DNA from: Microbacterium cremeum
GTDB taxonomy: Bacteria; Actinomycetota; Actinomycetes; Actinomycetales; Microbacteriaceae
Direction of reading: 5' to 3'
Assembly: GCF_015277855.1 (NCBI RefSeq)
Contig: NZ_CP063812.1
Span: 310,001-374,000 of the forward strand
Length of the DNA stretch: 64,000 nucleotides
How positions within the stretch are numbered: position 1 is the first letter of the stretch; every line of letters begins with the position of its first letter. A program made the translations under genes and the position numbers. The notes below the pieces were generated by a model, which worked only from the letters and a program-made list of their open reading frames with translations, was not told the DNA's origin and searched no databases. Below, in pieces: positions 44,383 through 52,733 of the stretch.

Positions 44383-44856
44383 ATGAGCCGTCAGTGGAGG
44401 ATCGTCGTCGGCAGCGACGACGCCGGATACCAGTACAAGGAAGCCCTCAAGGCCGACCTCGAGAACGACCCACGGGTGTCGGAGGTCATCGACGTCGGGG
44501 TCGGCGCCGACGGTCACACGGCATACCCGCGTGTCGCCATCGCCGCGGCGGAGAAGGTCCGCGACGGCGACGCGGACCGGGCGCTGCTGGTCTGCGGCAC
44601 CGGCCTGGGCGTGGCGATCGCCGCGAACAAGGTGCCCGGGGTCCGCGCGGTGACCGCGCACGACAGCTTCAGCGTCGAGCGCAGCGTGCTGAGCAACAAC
44701 GCACAGGTCCTCACGTTCGGCCAGCGCGTGGTGGGCCTCGAGCTGGCCCGTCGCCTGGCGAAGGAGTGGCTGGGATACGAGTTCGACCAGGGCTCGCCGT
44801 CAGCGGAGAAGGTCGCCGTGCTGACGGATTACGAGCAGACCGGCAGTTGTGGCTGA
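44383..44856 (+). CDS. RpiB/LacAB-family isomerase (probable erythrulose-4-phosphate isomerase)
   Basis: The 157-residue protein matches Rpi[18 protein letters not shown] at the start, the catalytic cysteine in [42 protein letters not shown], and a C-terminal helix. The usual GSDHAG reads GSDDAG here. In tetritol pathways such enzymes (DerI, EryI) convert D-erythrulose 4-phosphate to D-erythrose 4-phosphate. AGGAG precedes the ATG, and the next gene begins 8 bases before its stop. Confidence 0.88.
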   Translation: MSRQWRIVVGSDDAGYQYKEALKADLENDPRVSEVIDVGVGADGHTAYPRVAIAAAEKVRDGDADRALLVCGTGLGVAIAANKVPGVRAVTAHDSFSVERSVLSNNAQVLTFGQRVVGLELARRLAKEWLGYEFDQGSPSAEKVAVLTDYEQTGSCG

Positions 44857-45640
44857 CGGCACCGACGCGCGCTCAGCACCTCAGCCGGTCACGCTCGGCG
44901 TCAGCCTCAAGCTCTACCTCGATGTCGCCACGACCGTCGGCTGGGCGCGAAAGGTCGCGACGATCGCCCGCGGCCACACCGCGGTTCGCGGCGGCGCGGT
45001 GCGGCTGTTCGTGATGCCGTCGCTTCCCGCCCTCGCCGGCGTGAGGGAGGCGACGGCCGGCACGTCCGTCGAGGTCGGGGCCCAGAACCTGCATTGGGAG
45101 GACCGGGGGCCGTACACCGGCGAGGTGAGCGGCACGGACCTCCGAACGATCGGATGCACCCTCGTGGAGGTCGGCCACGCCGAGCGCCGCGAGCTCTTCG
45201 GCGAGGACGACGATACGGTGCGGCGCAAGCTCGCCGCTGCGGTCCGAAACGGGCTGACCCCCGTGCTGTGCGTCGGCGAGAACGATCCGATACCCGCGGC
45301 CGACGCGGCCTCCCGCTGCCTGGACGAACTGGAGTCTGCCCTCGCCGGCCTGGACGGGATGCGCATCGACGACCTCATCGTGGCTTACGAGCCGGTGTGG
45401 GCGATCGGCCGGCCTGCGCCGGCGCCGACCGATCACATCCGGGCTGTGGCCGCCGCATTGCGCGATCGCCTCGCGGCGGACGATCGCGTCACGGCGTCCT
45501 CGGTAATCTACGGGGGAAGCGCTCAGCGAGGGATGCTGAGCGAGCTGGGTGGCGCGATCGACGGGCTGTTCCTCGGCCGGTTCGCACACGACACCCCGAG
45601 CCTCGCACGCATCATCGACGAGGCGGCGTCGCTTCGGTAG
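44849..45640 (+). CDS. Triose-phosphate isomerase-like enzyme (probable L-erythrulose-1-phosphate isomerase)
   Basis: The 263-residue TIM-barrel protein starts at GTG 44849, overlapping the RpiB-like gene. It retains the catalytic Lys (GVSLKLYLD), His ([15 protein letters not shown]) and Glu ([10 protein letters not shown]), and the phosphate loop YGGSAQ. The N-terminal NWKMN of housekeeping TIM is replaced by SLKLY. TIM paralogues of this type (LerI, EryH) interconvert L-erythrulose 1-phosphate and D-erythrulose 4-phosphate, which fits the neighbours. Confidence 0.88.
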   Translation: MADGTDARSAPQPVTLGVSLKLYLDVATTVGWARKVATIARGHTAVRGGAVRLFVMPSLPALAGVREATAGTSVEVGAQNLHWEDRGPYTGEVSGTDLRTIGCTLVEVGHAERRELFGEDDDTVRRKLAAAVRNGLTPVLCVGENDPIPAADAASRCLDELESALAGLDGMRIDDLIVAYEPVWAIGRPAPAPTDHIRAVAAALRDRLAADDRVTASSVIYGGSAQRGMLSELGGAIDGLFLGRFAHDTPSLARIIDEAASLR

Positions 45641-45654
45641 ACCGAGGGAGAGAG

Positions 45655-46485
45655 ATGACTTCGCAGGCGGTGCCCCCCACCGACGCGTCCAACGGATCGC
45701 GGCAGAACCGGCAGGCCGCTCGCCAGCGTGCCATCACCGAGGCCGTCATGTCGGCCGGCGCCGTGCGGATCGACGAGCTCGCCGAGCGCTTCGGGATCAG
45801 CCAGATGACGGTCCACCGCGACCTCGACGAGCTCGAGGCGCGCGGCCTGCTCCGCAAGAGCCGGGGCGTCGCCACCGCCCTCTCGACCGCGCTCGTGGAA
45901 TCCAGCGACGTCTACCGCGCGAGCCGCGAGCTGCCGGAGAAGGAGGCGATCGCGCACGCGGCGCTGGAGTTCATCGAGCCGGGACAGGCCATCATCCTCG
46001 ACGACTCGACGACGGCGCTGCACCTCGTGCCGCATCTGCACACCAAGAAGCCGCTCACCGTCATCACCAACACGCTGACGATCATGAACGAGCTCAAGTC
46101 GGCCAACGGCATCACGCTGCTCGGGCTCGGAGGGCAGTACTACAACTGGTGCAGCGCCTACATGGGGCGGATGACGACGACCGCCATCTCGGCGTTGCGC
46201 GCGGATCTGCTGGTGATGTCGACATCCGCGATCTCGGACGACATCGCATTCCACCAGACGCTCGAGACGGTCGACGTGAAGCGGGCGATGTTCGACGCGG
46301 CCGGCAAGCGCATCCTCCTCGCCGACCACACCAAGTTCTCCAAGCGGGCCCTGCACGCGATGCTGCCTCTCGCCGCATTCGACGCGGTCATCGTCGACTA
46401 CGCGACCGACCGCGGTCACGTCGCGCGGCTGCGGAAGGCGGGCGTGAACGTCGTCGTCGCCAAGCGCTCGGGCCAGACGCGATGA
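45655..46485 (+). CDS. DeoR-family sugar regulator
   Basis: The 276-residue protein has an N-terminal DeoR helix-turn-helix (ITEAVMSAGAVRIDELAERFGISQMTVHRDLDELEARGLLRKSRG) and a phosphosugar-sensing domain (IILDDSTTALHL, LTVITNTLTIMNEL, LLADHTKFSKRAL). It is inside the polyol operon and likely responds to a phosphorylated intermediate. The TGTGA-N5-TCACA site at 36978-36992 is a candidate operator. GGGAGAGAG precedes the ATG, and the gene ends in an ATGA overlap with the ribokinase-like gene. Confidence 0.93.
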   Translation: MTSQAVPPTDASNGSRQNRQAARQRAITEAVMSAGAVRIDELAERFGISQMTVHRDLDELEARGLLRKSRGVATALSTALVESSDVYRASRELPEKEAIAHAALEFIEPGQAIILDDSTTALHLVPHLHTKKPLTVITNTLTIMNELKSANGITLLGLGGQYYNWCSAYMGRMTTTAISALRADLLVMSTSAISDDIAFHQTLETVDVKRAMFDAAGKRILLADHTKFSKRALHAMLPLAAFDAVIVDYATDRGHVARLRKAGVNVVVAKRSGQTR

Positions 46486-47351
46486 CCGTTCGGGCTGCGG
46501 CGGACGGACCACCGCTGGTGGTCGTCGGCGCGATCAACGTCGACCTCACCGCGCGTGTGCCGCGCGCCCCCGCACGCGGTGAGACGGTGAGCGGCGGCAT
46601 CCTTTCCCGGCAGCCAGGCGGGAAGGGCGCCAATCAGGCCGCAGCCGCCGCGAAGCTCGGGGCGCGCGTGCGCCTGATCGGGGCCGTCGGGGCCGATGAC
46701 GCGGGCGACGAGATGCGCCGGCACCTGGCCGCCGCGGGGGTCGATGTCGCCGGGGTCCAGCGGACCGCGGAGGCGACAGGAACTGCGCTCATCGTCGTCG
46801 ACGACTCGGGCGAGAACTCGATCGTGGTCTGCCCCGGCGCCAACACCGCGATCGACGCGCAGCGGATCCCGGACGTGTCGCGCGCCGCGGCGCTGGCCCA
46901 GCTCGAGGTCGACCTCACCGTCGTCGAGCGAGTCGCGTTCGGCACGGACGGCTTCTTCGCCCTCAACGTCTCGCCCGTCCGGCCGCTGCCGGATGCCCTG
47001 CTCCAGCGCGTCGACCTCTTCATCGTGAACGAGCACGAGTACGCGCAGCTCCCAGAGCTCCGCGCGCGGCCGCTCGTCGCCGTGACGCTCGGGGCGGCGG
47101 GTGCGATCCTGCTCCGCGACGGGGTCGAGATCGCGCGCGCCAAGGCGCCCGCCACCTCGGTGGTCAGCTCGGTGGGCGCCGGCGACGCCTTCGCCGCCGC
47201 GCTCACGGTCGCCATTCTCCGCGGGCAGGACGTGCACACGGCACTCGCCGCAGCGTGCGCCGTCGGTGCGGCCGCCGTCGCCGACCCGCAGTCTCAGCCC
47301 GATCTGGACCCGCTCGAGGCGTATCTCCCCGTAGCCCGACCGGGGCGCTGA
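46482..47351 (+). CDS. PfkB-family carbohydrate kinase (ribokinase-like)
   Basis: The 289-residue protein has PfkB signatures: VVGAINVDLTARVPRAPARGETVSGG at the start, PGGKGANQAAAAAKLGARV, and VSSVGAGDAFAAALTVAIL with the catalytic Asp near residue 245. It resembles ribokinase. In the tetritol context it might recycle a dephosphorylated intermediate or handle a related pentose; that is unproven. It is the last gene of the operon. Confidence 0.9.
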   Translation: MTVRAAADGPPLVVVGAINVDLTARVPRAPARGETVSGGILSRQPGGKGANQAAAAAKLGARVRLIGAVGADDAGDEMRRHLAAAGVDVAGVQRTAEATGTALIVVDDSGENSIVVCPGANTAIDAQRIPDVSRAAALAQLEVDLTVVERVAFGTDGFFALNVSPVRPLPDALLQRVDLFIVNEHEYAQLPELRARPLVAVTLGAAGAILLRDGVEIARAKAPATSVVSSVGAGDAFAAALTVAILRGQDVHTALAAACAVGAAAVADPQSQPDLDPLEAYLPVARPGR

Positions 47352-47396
47352 GCCGCGAGGCTCGCGCGGCTGCCGCGCATCGCGCGGGCCGGGGGT

Positions 47397-48104
47397 TCAG
47401 CCTGCTCGCATTCCCAGCGCGACCCCGCCGAAGTGGCGCCGCATCGCGAGGCGTGCTCCGACGGGGTCGCCGGCGGCGATCGCGTCCACGATCTCGTAGT
47501 GCACGCTGTCGGTGCGGTCGTCGTGTTCGCGCGTGCCTTCGGCGACCTCCTGGCGCCGCGCGGCGATGTCGTCGCGCAGCACATGGCTGAGGCCCTCGTG
47601 GAGGAACCGCAGCACCGGGTTGTCGACGATGTGCTGCAGCCGCCAGTGGAACGCGATGTCGGCCTCGCGGGCGTCGTCGAAGTCCCCGGACTCCTGCGAG
47701 GCCACCATCCGGTCGACGTCGGCGCGCAGTTGCGCGACCTGTTCCGGAGTCGCCCGCCGGGCGGCTGCCTCGGACAGCGCCTCCTCGAGCAGCAGGCGCG
47801 ACTCCGAGAACTCGGCGTCCGTCAGGTACCCGAGATCGCGTGAGATGCGGAAGTACGTGCGGACGAAGTCGTACGACGGAGTGGCGAGGTACGTCCCGCG
47901 GCCCTGCGTGCGGTCGATGAACCCCAGTCGTTCGAGCACCGCGAGCTGTTCGCGCAGCGCGCCCCGGCTCATCCCGAGCGACTCGCCGAGCACGCGCTCC
48001 GGCGGCAGTCGTCGTCTCCCCGTATCTTCGTCGAGCGTCGCGAGCTCGCGCAGGCGCGCCACGAGCGCCTCCAGCTGATCAGGCACAAGAACCTCCCCAG
48101 GCAC
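47397..48104 (-). CDS. GntR/FadR-type (FCD) transcriptional regulator
   Basis: The 235-residue protein has an N-terminal GntR winged helix (RRRLPPERVLGESLGMSRGALREQLAVLERLGFIDRTQGRGTYL) and an FCD ligand domain (ISRDLGYLTDAEFSESRLLLEEALSEAAARR, DIAFHWRLQHIVDNPVLRFL, HYEIVDAIAAGDPVGARLAMRRHF). FCD domains usually bind small organic acids through a metal. A TGGT-N3-ACCA site just upstream suggests autoregulation. It is convergent with the polyol operon. Confidence 0.92.
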   Translation of the reverse strand: MPGEVLVPDQLEALVARLRELATLDEDTGRRRLPPERVLGESLGMSRGALREQLAVLERLGFIDRTQGRGTYLATPSYDFVRTYFRISRDLGYLTDAEFSESRLLLEEALSEAAARRATPEQVAQLRADVDRMVASQESGDFDDAREADIAFHWRLQHIVDNPVLRFLHEGLSHVLRDDIAARRQEVAEGTREHDDRTDSVHYEIVDAIAAGDPVGARLAMRRHFGGVALGMRAG

Positions 48105-48161
48105 GGCGGACCCGCTCCCCAGTGGGCCTCGCCACTGGGCATGTTACAGGCCGAACGCGTC

Positions 48162-48172
48162 TGGTAGAACCA
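48162..48172. promoter_or_regulatory. FadR-type operator TGGTAGAACCA
   Basis: A perfect TGGT-N3-ACCA palindrome, the classical half-site arrangement of FCD-type GntR regulators, lies 58 bp upstream of the regulator start and just past the end of the molybdoprotein gene. Confidence 0.7.
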
Positions 48173-48177
48173 ATCGG

Positions 48178-49791
48178 TCAGAACACCTGCACGAATCTCT
48201 CGTGCCAGCCGGTCGCGCCGTCGGGCGCGGGAGCCGCGCGATCGGGCGTCTGCCGCTGCCCGTCCTTGCCCGTCGCCCGGCAGCGCAGCAGATGGTCGCC
48301 CTCGGTCGCCGTCCAGGGAATGCTCCACTGCACCCACGTGTCGTCCGAGATCGCGGTCGCGAGCGCCGCCTGCTGCCAGGGGCCCTCGTCGACCTGCACC
48401 TCGACCCCGGCGATGCCGACGCCCTGATGCCACGCGACACCGGCGATGACGGCATCCCCCGCACGAAGCCCCTGGCCTTTGCGCGGCACGTCGATGCGGG
48501 ACTGCAGCTTGATCGGCCCGCGCTCCGACCAGCCGCGGTCGGTCCAGTACGCGCGGGCGCGATCGAACCGGGTGACCTCGAGGCTCTCCACCCACTTGGT
48601 CGCCGACACGTAGCCGTACAGGCCCGGCACGACCAGCCGCGCCGGAAAGCCGTGCTCGATCGGCAGCGGCTCGTCGTTCATCCCCACCGCGAGGACCGCA
48701 TTGCGCCCGTCGGTCATCGCCTCGAGAGGGGTGGACGCCGTGAAGCCGTCGACCGATCGCGACAGCACCATGTCGGCGTCGGCCGTCGGCCGCGCCCGCT
48801 CCAGCAGGCGGCGCACTGGGTAGCCGAGCCACCTCGCGTTGCCGATCAGCGTGCCGCCGACCTCGTTCGAAACGCACGCGAGCGTCGTCCAGCTCTCTTC
48901 GAGCGGCAGCGTCATGAGCTCGTCCCACGTGAGCTCGAACTCCTCGGCGACCATGCCGTGCACGCGCAGGCGCCATTCGCCGGGGTCGACCTCGGGCACG
49001 ATGAGGGCGGTGTCGATGCGATAGAACCGGTCGTTCGCGGTGACCACGCGGGCGAGCCCGGGGATGCCGAGCTCCGCCCCTTCGGGAACCGCGGATGCCG
49101 CGACCGCCGCCGCCGGCAGGCGCAGGCCGCGGCGGATCGCGGCGACGGTGGCCGAGGCCGTGCTGCGGACGCTGCCGATCGCCGCCGTGAGGATGCCAGC
49201 CGCCGCCGCGGTGCCCGCCCACGCGAAGAACGCGCGGCGGCTCGGGCGCGCGCCTGCCGGAGCCGCGGCGTCGTTCGAGTCGCGCGCGTCGTCGTGGATC
49301 GCCGCCTGGGGCGGCACGGTGTGCGACTCGAACCGAGGGGTCGGGGCCCGCAGCAGCCGCGTCAGCAGCCACAGCGCGGTCGCGGCGACGACGCCTGCGA
49401 CGATCGCGGGCGCCCATGCCAGCGGTCCCGCCCCCGGGCGCGTGGCGGCGACGACCCCGCCGACCGCGCCGAGGCCTGCCGCGACCACGAGACCCCACGG
49501 CGGGAACCGCGCCTGCAGCCACCCTGCGAGCGCCGCCGCGGCGAGCATCACGACGGCGATGCCGACCACGAGCGCGATCTTGTCGGCGGTGCCGAAGAGC
49601 GCGATCGCGGCATCCTTCGCCCACGTGGGCGCGATGTCGATCAGCGCCGACCCGATCGCGGCGACGGGGCTCGATGCCGGGGCGACGATGCCGGCGACGA
49701 GCTCGCCCACCCCGGCGCCGAGAACGACTGCGGCTGCTCCCGCCACCCACGTCAGGGGGGCGGGGGCGCGATCCTCCGGATGGGCCGCCAT
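48178..49791 (-). CDS. Membrane sulfite-oxidase-like molybdopterin oxidoreductase
   Basis: The 537-residue protein has about four N-terminal transmembrane helices (residues 12-150) and a further hydrophobic segment near 190-205 after PSRRAFFAWAG, which resembles a twin-arginine-like signal. The sulfite-oxidase domain follows, facing outwards. The molybdenum-ligand cysteine is C306 in TLACVSNEVGG. Other conserved parts are GLYGYVSATKWVESLEV and a C-terminal dimerisation domain (IAGVAWHQGVGIAGVEVQVDEGPW). The physiological substrate is unknown. The cytochrome b at 4315-6216 could be its redox partner, though the genes are far apart. Confidence 0.88.
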   Translation of the reverse strand: MAAHPEDRAPAPLTWVAGAAAVVLGAGVGELVAGIVAPASSPVAAIGSALIDIAPTWAKDAAIALFGTADKIALVVGIAVVMLAAAALAGWLQARFPPWGLVVAAGLGAVGGVVAATRPGAGPLAWAPAIVAGVVAATALWLLTRLLRAPTPRFESHTVPPQAAIHDDARDSNDAAAPAGARPSRRAFFAWAGTAAAAGILTAAIGSVRSTASATVAAIRRGLRLPAAAVAASAVPEGAELGIPGLARVVTANDRFYRIDTALIVPEVDPGEWRLRVHGMVAEEFELTWDELMTLPLEESWTTLACVSNEVGGTLIGNARWLGYPVRRLLERARPTADADMVLSRSVDGFTASTPLEAMTDGRNAVLAVGMNDEPLPIEHGFPARLVVPGLYGYVSATKWVESLEVTRFDRARAYWTDRGWSERGPIKLQSRIDVPRKGQGLRAGDAVIAGVAWHQGVGIAGVEVQVDEGPWQQAALATAISDDTWVQWSIPWTATEGDHLLRCRATGKDGQRQTPDRAAPAPDGATGWHERFVQVF

Positions 49792-49797
49792 GCCACC

Positions 49798-49803
49798 AGG
49801 GTA
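49798..49803 (-). promoter_or_regulatory. Leaderless -10 element of the molybdoprotein gene
   Basis: On the minus strand TACCCT is 6 bases before the ATG at 49791. Confidence 0.5.
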
Positions 49804-49916
49804 GGCGCCCGCGTCGGGGCGGGGACGGGCGAGAGCTTACGGGATGCTTACACGCGCCCGGCGCCGGCGCGTGGCGCGTGGCGAAGCCCGAAACAACGCG
49901 GCAACACGGCCCGCAT

Positions 49917-49922
49917 TAGGCT
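49917..49922 (+). promoter_or_regulatory. Leaderless -10 element of the ATP-grasp operon
   Basis: TAGGCT is 6 bases before the ATG at 49929, divergent from the molybdoprotein promoter. Confidence 0.55.
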
Positions 49923-49928
49923 CTTCGC

Positions 49929-51686
49929 ATGGGTGATCTGTTCGACGGCTACGGCTCCACACTGGCGCCGCGCAAGACGCCGTCGGGCATCCCCGCGTTC
50001 GACGAGATGTTCGGGGTCCCCGCCCATCCCGGTGCCGCGGCCGAGTCGCGAGCCGCCTACCGGGAGCTCTACCAGGCGCTCGCGCAGATGACGCAGGAGG
50101 AGCTGCGCGGGCGAACCGATTCGCTCGCGAGCTCATACCTCGCGCAGGGGGTCACCTTCGACTTCGCGGGCGAGGAGCGTCCGTTCCCGCTGGATGCCGT
50201 GCCCCGCGTCATCGCCTACGACGAGTGGTCGCGCATCGAGGCCGGAGTGAAGCAGCGCGTGCGCGCGCTGGAGGCGTTCCTCGCCGATGCGTACGGGCAT
50301 CAGCACTGCGTGCGCGACGAGGTGCTCCCCGCCCGGCTCATCTCCAGCTCGCAGTACTTCTACCGGCAGGCAGCCGGCATCGTGCCCGCCAACGGCGTGC
50401 GCATCCAGGTGTCGGGCATCGATCTCATCCGTGACGAACACGGCGAGATGCGCGTGCTCGAAGACAACGTGCGCGTGCCGTCGGGCGTGAGCTACGTCAT
50501 CTCGAACCGCCGTGTCATGGCGCAGACGCTGCCCGAGCTGTTCGTCTCGATGCGCGTGCGGCCGGTCGGCGACTACCCGAACAAGCTCCTCGCGGCGCTG
50601 CGCGCGTCGGCGCCCGCGGGCATCGAGGACCCGAACGTCGTCGTGCTCACGCCGGGCGTCTACAACTCCGCGTACTTCGAGCACACGCTCCTGGCCCGGC
50701 TCATGGGCGTCGAGCTGGTCGAGGGCCGCGACCTGCTGTGCATCGGCGGCAAGGTGTTCATGCGCACGACGCGCGGACCCAAGCGGGTCGACGTCATCTA
50801 CCGTCGCGTCGACGACGACTTCCTCGACCCGCTGCAGTTCCGCGCCGACTCGATGCTCGGCGCGCCCGGCCTCATGCTCGCCGCGCGCCTGGGCAACGTG
50901 ACGATCGCGAACGCCGTCGGCAACGGCGTCGCCGACGACAAGCTGCTCTACACCTACGTGCCCGACCTCGTCCGCTACTACCTCGCCGAGGAGCCGATCC
51001 TCAAGAACGTCGACACCTGGCGGCTCGAAGATCCGGAGTCCCTCGAAGAGGTGCTCGACCGGCTCGACGAGCTCGTGGTCAAGCCGGTCGACGGCTCTGG
51101 CGGCAAGGGCCTGGTGGTGGGGCCGGATGCCTCGCCCGCCGAGCTCGCGAACCTCCGGCAGCGCCTGCTCGCCGACCCCCGGGGCTGGATCGCACAGCCG
51201 GTTGTGATGCTCTCGACGATCCCGACCCTGGTGGAGGACGGGATGCGGCCCCGCCACGCCGACCTGCGCCCGTTCGCGGTGAACGACGGCGAGGACGTCT
51301 GGGTGCTTCCCGGCGGCCTCACCCGTGTCGCGCTGCCCGAGGGGCAGCTCGTCGTGAACTCGAGCCAGGGCGGCGGCTCGAAGGACACGTGGGTGATCGG
51401 CGGATCCGCGCCCGCGCACGTCGAGTACGGGCAGGGCCAGGGCGTCTCGGGGCTCGTCGCCGACCAGGCCGCCACCGTGACCGCGGCGATCCCCATCGTC
51501 TACGACCCGCAGGCCGAGCCGACGCACTCGCCGCACGACGCCCCCGGATCCCGTGTCGAGCAGCGCGAACAGCAGCAGCAGGCCCGCACGGACGTTTCGT
51601 CTCGCTCCGCTCGCCCGGTCGTTGAGCGAGCGAGCGCCAGCGAGCGAGACGAAACGCGCCGAGCTCCCGAGGAGCCGACGTGCTGA
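49929..51686 (+). CDS. Circularly permuted ATP-grasp protein (COG2308 type)
   Basis: The 585-residue protein belongs to the type-2 circularly permuted ATP-grasp group (DUF404/DUF407). Conserved stretches include GVTFDFAGEERPFPLDAVPRVI, SSQYFYRQAAGIVPANGVRIQVSGIDLIRD, MRVLEDNVRVPSGVSYVISNR, VIYRRVDDDFLDPLQF, VVKPVDGSGGKGLVVG and RHADLRPFAVNDGEDVWVLPGGLTRVAL. The family is predicted to form amide or peptide bonds together with the alpha-E and transglutaminase proteins encoded next. The last 35 or so residues are encoded by a REP-like repeat (51593-51656) and are probably not conserved. Confidence 0.9.
   Translation: MGDLFDGYGSTLAPRKTPSGIPAFDEMFGVPAHPGAAAESRAAYRELYQALAQMTQEELRGRTDSLASSYLAQGVTFDFAGEERPFPLDAVPRVIAYDEWSRIEAGVKQRVRALEAFLADAYGHQHCVRDEVLPARLISSSQYFYRQAAGIVPANGVRIQVSGIDLIRDEHGEMRVLEDNVRVPSGVSYVISNRRVMAQTLPELFVSMRVRPVGDYPNKLLAALRASAPAGIEDPNVVVLTPGVYNSAYFEHTLLARLMGVELVEGRDLLCIGGKVFMRTTRGPKRVDVIYRRVDDDFLDPLQFRADSMLGAPGLMLAARLGNVTIANAVGNGVADDKLLYTYVPDLVRYYLAEEPILKNVDTWRLEDPESLEEVLDRLDELVVKPVDGSGGKGLVVGPDASPAELANLRQRLLADPRGWIAQPVVMLSTIPTLVEDGMRPRHADLRPFAVNDGEDVWVLPGGLTRVALPEGQLVVNSSQGGGSKDTWVIGGSAPAHVEYGQGQGVSGLVADQAATVTAAIPIVYDPQAEPTHSPHDAPGSRVEQREQQQQARTDVSSRSARPVVERASASERDETRRAPEEPTC
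51593..51656. repeat. REP-like inverted repeat forming the 3-prime end of the ATP-grasp gene
   Basis: CGTTTCGTCTCGCTC (51593-51607) is the exact complement of GAGCGAGACGAAACG (51642-51656), with further GAGCGAGCGAG-type pairing inside. It is translated in frame as SSRSARPVVERASASERDET. Confidence 0.75.
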
Positions 51687-51781
51687 GCCGCATCGCCGTG
51701 TTCCGATACGGTCGCAGAGCGACCTGCTCGACAACCGGCCCCGGATCGGGGTGTGAGGCAACGTGCTGAGCCGCATCGCCG
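51678..51781 (+). repeat. Duplicated gene junction: 21-bp direct repeat at an 83-bp offset
   Basis: ACGTGCTGAGCCGCATCGCCG occurs at 51678-51698 and again at 51761-51781. The first copy contains the ATP-grasp stop overlapping a relic GTG. The second provides the real GTG start of the alpha-E gene. The 83 bases between equivalent points look inserted or duplicated. Confidence 0.8.
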
Positions 51782-52695
51782 AAAGCCTGTTCTGGATCGG
51801 GCGCTACATCGAGCGCTCCGACGGAACGGCCCGCATCCTCGACGTGCACCTGCAGCTCCTGCTCGAAGACCCCTGGATCGATGAGGACACCGCGTGCCGG
51901 TCGCTGCTCAGCGTCATGGGGTCGCTGCCGCCCGAGGGCGTCGAGCACGTGCGCCGGGGCGACGTCCTGGCCCGGTTGGCCGTCGACCGCATGAACCCGT
52001 CGAGCATCGCGTACGCGCTCACGGCGTCTCGCGAGAACGCGCGCCGGGCTCGCGAGATCGTGTCGACCGAGCTGTGGGAGACCCTCAACACCACGAACGC
52101 ACGGATGCCGCGGCGGCTGCAGAACGACCGGGTGCACGAGTTCTTCCAGTGGGTGCGCGAGCGCGCCGCGCTCGCCGTCGGAATCGTCGACTCCTCGACG
52201 AGCCGCGACGAGGCGTGGCAGTTCTTCACCCTCGGACGCAGCATCGAGCGCACCGACATGACGGCACGCCTGCTGGCCACGCGGTCGCTGACCGAGGCAT
52301 CCGGCCCGTCGTGGACGACCATCCTGCGCTCGTGCGGCGCCTACGAGGCGTACCTGCGCACCTACCGCGGCATGCCGAGTGCGCGCAACGCCGCCGAGTT
52401 CCTGCTGCTGGACCGACTGTTCCCGCGTTCGATCATCTACTCGATCCAGCGCGCCGAGGAGTGCATGAGCGCCATCGACCCGCGGGCCGACCGTGTCGGC
52501 CACTCGAACACGGTGCTGCGTGCCCTGGGCCAGATCCGCAACGACCTCGAGTACCGTCCGATCTCCGAGATCCTGAACGAGCTGCCGCAGCACATGCAGC
52601 GTGTGCAGACGGTCACTCGCGAGGCATCCGAAGCGATCCGCGGCAGGTTCTTCCCGACGCAGGCCGAGCCCAGCTGGATCGGAGAGATCTCATGA
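51763..52695 (+). CDS. Alpha-E domain protein (DUF403, COG2307)
   Basis: The 310-residue helical protein begins LSRIAESLFWIGRYIERSDGTARILDVHLQLLLED, the alpha-E signature. Later come RDEAWQFFTLGRSIERTDMTARLLATR, AYLRTYRGMPSARNAAEFLLLDRLFPRSIIYSI and LEYRPISEILNELPQHMQRV. It always travels with the ATP-grasp protein upstream and a transglutaminase, and probably assists the same peptide-bond chemistry. GTG 51763 has a GTGAGG site upstream. The stop overlaps an ATG (52692) that is no longer in frame with the next gene. Confidence 0.93.
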   Translation: MLSRIAESLFWIGRYIERSDGTARILDVHLQLLLEDPWIDEDTACRSLLSVMGSLPPEGVEHVRRGDVLARLAVDRMNPSSIAYALTASRENARRAREIVSTELWETLNTTNARMPRRLQNDRVHEFFQWVRERAALAVGIVDSSTSRDEAWQFFTLGRSIERTDMTARLLATRSLTEASGPSWTTILRSCGAYEAYLRTYRGMPSARNAAEFLLLDRLFPRSIIYSIQRAEECMSAIDPRADRVGHSNTVLRALGQIRNDLEYRPISEILNELPQHMQRVQTVTREASEAIRGRFFPTQAEPSWIGEIS

Positions 52696-52733
52696 CCCTT
52701 CGACAGGCTCAGGGACCGGGGTGGCGCGCATGA
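52691..52733 (+). repeat. 38-bp insertion with REP core between alpha-E and transglutaminase genes
   Basis: CATGA occurs at 52691-52695 and 52729-52733, flanking a stretch with CCCTTCGACAGGCTCAGGG (52696-52714). Removing 38 bases would leave one ATGA overlap joining the two genes, which suggests a small repeat inserted at the junction. Confidence 0.65.
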
